The notes below the pieces were generated by a model. It did no database searches, was not told where the DNA came from, and saw nothing but the letters and a program-made list of their open reading frames with translations. A stretch of DNA of 64,000 nucleotides from Fragum whitleyi (Eukaryota; Mollusca; Bivalvia; Cardiida; Cardiidae): positions 60,783,856 to 60,847,855 of the forward strand of contig OX411544.1 in NCBI GenBank assembly GCA_948146395.1. The letters are read 5' to 3'. The position numbers and the translations under genes are program-made. Positions 56,410 to 64,000 of the stretch are shown here, piece by piece. Position 1 is the first letter of the stretch. Each line of letters begins with the position of its first letter.

Positions 56410-58411
56410 ACTTCTCTGGGATAATAAAAACGTTCAATTATTTAACCACTGTTCTTTCAGATGATTGTGGTAATGACAACTTACTCAAAATAACTTTCAG
56501 TCATGATACAGCTTTATAGCACCTTCAGCACTTTTATCTAATAAAAATGCCACAGAATTAGCTCTGCTAAATCTTACTAATGGAAGCCCCTTCAAAGAAA
56601 AGCTTTGTTATCCTGTTTAAATTGAGGGCTATAAGCAATTTCTTCATTGTCCACAATGTTTTCTTTCCCAATAAACAAAGATTTTAAAAATGCCATAGAC
56701 TAGATATTGAGTTTGTTGTCTGCAACTTCTGCAAAATTGGACCAGTCTAAAATTTGGTCGCCTGTAAATGGTTTATTCTTTCCTATATGTATACTACAAA
56801 GAAAGTTACACAGTCCTATGATGTCCAATTAAAGAAAAAAAAAATATTGTGGAAAAGGAATTAATTGCATAGTACAAGCAATTCATTCTTTTCAAAATTG
56901 CTTTCTTTTTTAAAGGAAATCCTCATTTATTTTTTAATTTTCACTTTTGTTTTGAAAGTCTTAACTACATCTGTTATAAACACCCCCATACTTGATGAGA
57001 AACAATAAATGATTTAACCATGCAAGTTTCATAAAATTCAAACTGGTTCTTATCTTTATTACATACATATCATAAATGTTCAATAAATTTGAAGCATTTA
57101 ATTTTCTTTTCAACAAAATATGAATAAATAGAAAATATCAATTAATGTGTGTTGAGCTGATAACCATTACTTTCCTTTTTTTTTAATAATTTTTTGAAAA
57201 CTTTTAACAAGTTTTTCTTTCTCATTAAGTTATATTACAGGTAACTTAATTCTATTTTTGGTTATGTTTTGTTATCGCACATATATATTGAAAAACAGCA
57301 TATCAATTTTAACTAATTAACAAAGGCTGTTTAAGTTTACAGCTTAAAAATTTATGACATAACTAACAAGCTGATTCAATATAAATATAATATATTCCAT
57401 AAATGACTATGTATCTGACAACATTTCAAAATGATTTATGAGTTTTTAACAATTTAAAGCAATTTGATAGTATTCGTCAATAAATCATTTCTTTCAATGG
57501 AAGGTAATTTGTTTATTACCATTATTCATCTGCACCTAAATTCTGCCTAGTAACCCCTTTAATAAAAGGAATAATCTTAATGGTAATTGTTTTTTTTGTT
57601 TTTTCATCAAGACAGGTTAATAAAGAATGACAAAACAACAAGAGTATAACGTTAACCACCACAGACATGCATAGTTTATCCTCTAAGAGCTTTTGGTAAC
57701 CATTGTGAAAAAGAATTCTTTTTAAAGGGGATAGGCCAAGCAGAAGTTGTTAAAAGTTGTATGTTATTTCAAGAAGAAGGTTATGCTTATTAACAGTTTC
57801 AGCCATGGGTGCAACACTCAGCTGCAGGTGCAACACTCAGCTGCAGGTACTGGATAATGAAAAAAAAATCTAAGCCTAAAAGGGGCATAACTATTACAAA
57901 AATACTTTTAGGGTCATCCCCTTTGATAGTCTTGATAGTTCTTGTGATGGTGAACACACAAGTTTCATGAAGATAGCTTCAATAACAACAGAGATATGAG
58001 CAAGGTTTAAATTTGTCATTCCAAGGCCTACACCAACACCAATGCTAACAACAACCTGAATGACGCCAAGGTGATCACAATACTAGGAGTTTTCTCAGAA
58101 AACAGTTGAGTTAAAAATCTATGTCAAAGGCATGTATACTTTTTTTTAAAAAATCTTCTAAAAATATTTCCTTTGATAGTATAGATAGCTCATGTCAAAC
58201 ACCAAGTTTAATGTAAGAAATTCATTTAAGTATATGATGAGCATCAAATTTTCAGATGATGTACATGATACAAAACAACAAACTATTTCATGCAGCCTGT
58301 ATGAGCTAGGATGAGTAATTGAGTACCTGAGTATCGGATAGGGTAATGTTCCCACCCAGTTCCTGAATCATTACAAATTACCAAGTATTTAATAAGCATA
58401 ATATGCACCTC

Positions 58412-58487
58412 TGTTTATCAACTTCAGAAAAGAGTTAAAGACTGTTAAATACAGTCTTCAATTCTTTTCTGAAGTTGATAAACAGAT
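58412..58487. repeat. Fold-back repeat (CTGTTTATCAACTTCAGAAAAG)
   Basis: Left arm GTTTATCAACTTCAGAAAAG and AAGACTG; right arm CAGTCTTCAATTCTTTTCTG and AAGTTGATAAAC. Arms of more than 30 bp. A related, less symmetrical segment lies at 47955-48030. Confidence 0.8.
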
Positions 58488-60689
58488 GGTCAAACAGACT
58501 TACATTAGAAAGTTTTGAGAGTCCTGGCTACTTTTTTGCGAGTCACAGACTTGCAACATCTGTACCCTTTAAAACCATAACAGAATTTGTATGTTTGAAC
58601 CCCCTTTATAGAAATTCTGGATACCATTTGTTTAAAAGTGAAAAAATAAATATACAGACAATAATTATTGGTTCCTCAAGTACCCGCAGGTAACGAGATC
58701 TGGGGTAACTGGTTACAAATTACCTTCTCCTTCCAGCTCTACAGCCTGCAGGTACAAGCCTGAAGGTGGTCTTAAATCTTTTCTAATTGCAAATATCTCA
58801 AATGGTTAAAGTTGCCAAGTATTGAGATTGATCAATACAAACATGAAATGCTATATTTATAAAGTCTGATGGAGGAGTTATATGCAAAAGGTAATATCCT
58901 AAAGTGAAACATTTTTTCTGGGTGTAAAATTAATGAATAAATAATGATATTGACAAATTTTACCAAAAAGAGGCTCATCATTAAGCATGTGGGGATATAT
59001 ATATCTGACATCAAAAGCATCAACATTTCCTCTAAAGATGACATTTGTGTATAATAAATGGGTGGAGCTATGGGTGGACCCAGTAAAACACATGACACGT
59101 GAATTTCATTGCAAATAAAGTACTATGTAATTTCTTCTTATTTCATATATGCATTTTACACCATCTTGTTATAATTTTTTTTCTTAAAAGAGTCAATATT
59201 GGCTACACACAACCAATGCTTGTTGTCAATACAATATACAAGTCTGAATTAATGATTAGATTTCAATAAGTCATTCAAGTCAAATTATTAAAATCAAGCA
59301 TTACCTTTTACTGTTATGATTAATACAGTTAATAGCAGACACAATTACTTACTCTAAAGTATAAGCCAGACTAAAATGAGAAATGATTTGAATGAGATGA
59401 TGAGATTTTACAACTGACGGAGAGCTATGTTTAGGTATTATAAACAAAGAATTTAATAACCAGAATTAGATCTTATATGAAAAAGATAAATTTGGTGGAC
59501 TAAAGTTATGTTAGTAAATAATTTCCAGAGTTTGAAAAGAAGTTCCACATTATTTAATCTTTACTATTTACATTTGAAAAACAATAAAAAAAACACAACA
59601 AAGTAACAGATATAGCTACATATACAAATATAGAGATTGTCCAGTTTGCTACGTATAGAATGAACTAATGGTTCATTAGTAGTGTAAGTATGAATATATC
59701 TTTTTTAGTCATTTTGCATAGCAAAGTGGGTATCTAAAATCAATCAAGATACCAGAATTAATGGGGATAACCTTGTTATCTACTCATAGCACACTCACTT
59801 TATACACATGCAAATGTTCCCATGAATGCAAGAAACATGAAGGTTCAATTCAGGGGTTATTTCATACCCTTTTTGATAAAAAAATACATGTCCAAAAATT
59901 CCCAAGTTTTCTATGTTTTTGGCTCTTTAACTTTCCAAGCATGTATCAGCTACACTGAATGGGAGCATAGATTGCAAGTGTGTAGGATAAAATCATGTTT
60001 AAGGACTTTCAGACCTTTGATTTTTGATTGCAATTTTACATCCTTTTGAAAAATTGTCACTTATTTCAAAAAGAAGATCACTATGTTTCCTAAGTTTCAA
60101 AAGTTAAAACTTAGGAGCATTATGTGCATTTTCATCCATATTTAGTCAAACGTATTACCCTTGAAACAATAACTATGAGTACATGCCCATGCCTTATGAT
60201 TTGGCCATTCAGAACCAAAAATATGATTTATCAAAAATGTTGACTCATTGTTGTTCCAATACTTTGAAATACCTTATTAATGAACCAATTATCAAAAAAA
60301 AAAAAAAAAAAAGAATACCTGGATTCTGAATGATTTTAAGCTAAAACATGCTTATTTGCAAAATGCATGTTAGAATAAAAGATATCAATCAAATGAAAAG
60401 TAGGCATTTAATGCTTAAGATCAGAATACATGTATGGCTGATCTTAGCCTTTGCTACCTGTCTATTCAGAAACAAGAACAAGGTGCCAAATTGTCACAAA
60501 ATACGCTCGTCACACTGCTTAGTATTAACTGGGGGTTGAATAGAACTGAGGTTATTTTGAATGAATATTTTTTGTCATGTTTTGTGTAGAGAGACAGATG
60601 GACAAAGTCCTGAAACTGCTAAATTCATGCAAGCAAGATATACTTTGCACAAATTCAAATCTGAAAGGCAACTCACATAATAGGCCAGA

Positions 60690-61640
60690 TAGAGTTATGA
60701 ATCTTATACACTGCACTTCTCTTTTGTGAGATCTATGTACTCATAGTTTCATTATACTACCTACTTTACTTTGAGAGATATACTCCGGACAAACTTCAAG
60801 TCTGAAAAACAACAAAGGGCAATTACTCATAAAGTTAGCTGGGTAGAGTTATCTTTCTTGTGAAATGCACTCCGTATTCATAAGAAGAATATAACTGCCA
60901 AGTTTAAAGTCAATCGGACCTAAGGTGACAGTTATACTCCGGACAAAGAAGTAGATGCCGTCCAAACGCCCAGATGCCGAACATCACAGGTGATCTCAGA
61001 AAATAGGCCAGGTAGAATTATGGTAGTACTGAATTCCCCCTTGATGACATCTATACACCCATGCAGTTTCATGATCCTAGCTATTATACTTTTACAGATA
61101 TACTCCAGACAAGAGTCTGAAAAACAACAAAGGGCAATAACTCAAAAAATAGGTCAGGTAGAATTATGGTTATTGTACACTGCACTCCCCCTTGGTGAGA
61201 TCTATACACCCATGCAGTTTCATGATCCTAGCTATTATACTTTTAGAGATATACTCCAGACAAGAGTCAAGTCTGAAAAACAACAAAGGCCAATAACTAA
61301 AAATATAGGCCAGGTAGAGTTATGGTTCTTGTGCACAGCACTCCCCCCTGGTGGGATCTATACACCCATGAAGTTTCATGATCCTAGCTATTATACTTTA
61401 AGAGACATACTCCGGACAAGATTCAAGTCTGAAAAACAACAAAGGGAAATAACTCAAAAAATAGGCCAGGTAGAGTTATGGTTCTTGTGCACTGCACTCC
61501 GTAATGATGAGAAGAATACAAGTGCCATCGGACTTCAAGTGACAGAGTTAAGCTCCGGATGAAGACGCCGCCGGACGCCCGGACACCACGGGTGATCCTT
61601 TAATACGTCCCGTCTTCGACGGGCGTATACAAAAGGATGC
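60690..61640. repeat. Tandem units of about 150 bp (AACAACAAAGGGCAATAACTC)
   Basis: Repeated words AAAAACAACAAAGGGCAATA, AGGCCAGGTAGAGTTATGG, TGCACTGCACTCCCC, CCATGCAGTTTCATGATCC and GAGATATACTCCGGACAAG. The last copy runs into GACGCCGCCGGACGCCCGG and a short hairpin CCCGTCTTCGACGGG. The period is close to a multiple of three, which creates a 190-codon open frame that is not a gene. Single relatives at 12416-12600, 14390-14720 and 50925-51180. Confidence 0.8.
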
Positions 61641-61794
61641 CGGTATGTATGATTGTTAATATCTACTTTTGTTATAATTTTAATAGTAGCTTTGTTTTCC
61701 CAAAACATAGCAGACCCATAACAGGATACCAAAGACAAAGATCACTACGACAGTACAGACTTTTTACGAGACTTTTTCATACACCACTACATGA

Positions 61795-61931
61795 GAACCA
61801 ATCAAGTTCCAGGTTAAAACGGTAACCAGCAAGCGGGACAATCCTGACCTTTACCGCGTGAGACATTCGACTCCGATATCTGCGGGGACTGAACTCTCCG
61901 AAATCCTTCGTGCTGTCATTCCACATGTGGC
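61795..61931 (+). other. GC-rich non-repeat island: possible plus exon or annexin promoter
   Basis: A CpG-containing 140-bp island in AT-rich DNA. On the plus strand a frame stays open for 45 codons (EPIKFQVKTVTSKRDNPDLY, then RVRHSTPISAGTELSEILRA) up to a strong GTAAGT donor at 61932. On the minus strand a GTAAAG donor follows CACGCG at 61855, and a CCAAT-type word lies at 61797-61801, so it could be the annexin 5' UTR exon and promoter about 5.4 kb upstream of exon 1. The sequence does not decide. Confidence 0.3.
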
Positions 61932-62957
61932 GTAAGTACATGTGCTGTTGAAAGTCTTTTTCCTATATAAAAATACAAGCAAAAAAGCAAATAAAACTGT
62001 CATGAGCAGCACCTATGGTTAGCAAAAGCTATAATCTTTTCCTTACTGAAAAAAAAAATTGTGACTAAAATGCATGAAAATCAAAGTGTTGAAAGTACTG
62101 GATTCACCAATTGTGAGACAGAATTTATTTTGAAAAAAAAAATCCATTGTTTAAACAGGAAAAGAAAAAAACCCAGGTGTTATAGACTGAAATCAGATTG
62201 CACATATGTGCAGGCTGATCTTTGTCTTTACCTCCTGCCCAAAAAAGAATATGTCATGCCCAGCATTGCAAAGGTTAAAATACAAATCTTAGGTTATCAA
62301 ACTGGCATTTAAGTTCAATTCTGTTAAAGGGACTTTACACTTGCATTAATAAATTGATCTATAAACAAGTTATCTAACTTCTTAATGTGTACCTATTTTT
62401 ATGCCTCCTTTGGAATTCTTTTTTACCAAATTAAAGCATGCGTCCCTCTGTCACAAGCAGTTACTTATTTGTCCCTTATGCACAATTTTTCTACTTGTAT
62501 GTGAAACACCATCAAATTATCATTTTAAACCCATTCAGACATTTCATTTGATTTTTTTGGCATTTTAAATATTTCAGTTTAGATAAGACTAATATTTGCT
62601 TAGTACAGGGCAAATAGTAAAATTTCAATTGATGAAAATCGAAAATGCATACTTAAATATGTAATTTTTTTCCCATTTTTGGACCAATTGATATCAGAGT
62701 ACAGCTATTTCTCCTAAGAAGTAATTAACCTGTGGGATAATGTTGATCAATCTCAGCCACTCTTCAAATATTCATGACATGTTGCTATGAAGGTTTTTCT
62801 GTTTCAAAATATGCTTTGATCTGCCCTACAACAACATTATTCAATCCTAAATCTCACTGGTATTTCTATTCCTAGAATTGTTTTTGGAATAATCAGAGTT
62901 TTTCTGTTTTGATAAGTGGTGCAACAAAATCTTAAGTGCCTTTATTCAGGCACTTAA

Positions 62958-63198
62958 CCCTTGTCATGCTGAATAAAAACCTTTGTTTTAATTAATATCA
63001 AAATCAAAGAGCAAAGAGCACTGGAAGTTCTAATTGTTAGTCAGTTTTTATTTTGAAAATAAAATATTTAAACTCTTCTGGTTTTCAAATCAAGGTGAGG
63101 TTGGTGAAGACAAAGATCAGACTGCACATATGTGCAGGCTGATGTTTGTCTATTCCTCCTGCCAAAGCAGAAATATTCCAGGTTCAGCATGACAAGGG
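62958..63198. mobile_element. 241-bp TTAA-flanked MITE, second copy
   Basis: Same termini (CCCTTGTCATGCTGA, TTCAGCATGACAAGGG), same length and same internal CTGCACATATGTGCAG palindrome as the copy at 38766, with TTAA flanks at 62954-62957 and 63199-63202. Confidence 0.85.
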
Positions 63199-63952
63199 TT
63201 AAGACTGTGTAACAATGAGCCTTCGAATGCTTATCAGTATTCTCTTCTTTATTTCTCCTTTAGATTTTCAAAAAAAACTCTTAGTTAAAAAAGAATCCAT
63301 TAAATCAGATTGTATGATTAAAAGGAGGCCTTAGATAAATCTAAGAACTCCCTTTGAAGCAAAATATGAAATTATTTTTAACTTAAAAGCAAAAAAAATA
63401 AGAAAACATTAAAAAATCAAAGGTTGAGAATAAAAATTGCATAAAAAGCTTAAAAAAGAAATTAGAATAATCAATTACTATATATGTGACCCGCCATGCA
63501 AAAAGGGAACATCTGGATCGTGCCTAAAGTGTCAACCCTAGTCAGACTGCCAGGCCTATACACAGACTGACTAGAGTGGAAACTTTTCACACTTTGCTTA
63601 TTTTCTCAATTTAGAATGATCATTCTAACTTCCTGTGAAAGGGTTTTTGAAATGGGTCCTCTAGTTTACCCATACTGGACCAGTTCTTTTTTTCAAATAT
63701 TCATTTTACAAATTAAGTTCCCAGATGGCCCCTTTTTTGCATGACGGGTCGCATATGTAAATATTAATGTCTATAAGTTATCATCTAAAAAGTTAACAAG
63801 TCTGTTCAATAGTAATAGGTTTTCAAAGCTATCATTACATTCCGAGCAAGGAAGCAAACGCTAAATTACATTTTTAACAACAATTTTGATAAACATTTAA
63901 AGCTCCAAATTTTCCTACAAAATGCAAAGAGAGGTACTTGTATCAGTATTCT

Positions 63953-64000
63953 GATGGCTCAGCGAGAAACAGTTGTAACTGCCTATAAATATATAGGCAG
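63953..64000. repeat. Hairpin repeat cut by window end
   Basis: GATGGCTCAGCGAGAAACAG, TTGTAACTGCC, loop, then AGGCAG at the last base. The second arm continues beyond the window. Confidence 0.75.

Larger units (their letters stand above)
56416..61790. other. Upstream of exon 1: repeats and AT-rich DNA, no gene seen
   Basis: Contains a GACCTTGACC-type repeat remnant around 56085-56310 and the fold-back at 58412, but no frame with protein-like character on either strand. The 5' UTR exon(s) of the annexin gene should lie in or beyond this region. Confidence 0.5.

Noticed and set aside
1..64000. CRISPR arrays, bacterial operons, rRNA genes
   Set aside because: None seen. Direct repeats present are transposon-derived, and the gene structure is eukaryotic.

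Overview
The window looks like AT-rich animal nuclear DNA, most likely from a bivalve mollusc. That is an inference from short phase-matched exons in large introns, dense MITE-like and tRNA-derived repeats, and repeats ending in motifs such as AGTGAACTAAA and runs of ACAGACGGAC. It does not resemble bacterial DNA; most open frames of 60-100 codons are chance or repeat-derived.

One gene explains nearly all convincing coding sequence: an annexin-family gene on the minus strand, from a start codon at 56409 to terminal exons at 11246-11350 or 10445-10567. I could chain 20 coding exons with consistent phases and no frame break. The product is about 982 or 988 residues depending on the terminal exon. 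It has a charged, low-complexity N-terminal region (residues about 1-292), annexin core 1 (four repeats, about 293-583), a lysine-rich linker (about 594-689) and annexin core 2 (four repeats, about 690 to the end). Only repeat 6 keeps a complete GxGT plus 38 residues plus Asp calcium site. Five intron positions with identical phase are shared by the two cores, which supports an internal duplication.

The most unusual property is that at least five exons have degenerate partial copies next to them, usually an exon edge with its splice site. The terminal exon exists in four copies. Two are intact with different C-termini, one is shortened and frameshifted, and one is interrupted by a 221-bp TTAA-flanked element. 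One partial copy of exon 14 is still an in-frame 66-nt cassette carrying the calcium-binding loop.

Layout: 1-8060, repeats with no gene recognised, including a pair of 0.4-kb inverted arms around 3.76-6.92 kb. 8062-8128, a possible plus-strand first exon of an unrecognised membrane protein. 10.4-29.4 kb, the exon-dense 3' part of the annexin gene. 29.4-41.8 kb, a 12-kb intron with nested mobile elements, including a roughly 4.5-kb element with a CpG-rich interior. 41.8-46.2 kb, exons 3-6. 46.2-54.8 kb, a large intron. 54.8-56.4 kb, exons 1-2. 56.4-64 kb, upstream repeats plus a GC-rich non-repetitive island at 61.8-61.93 kb that could be a promoter/first exon or an exon of a neighbour.
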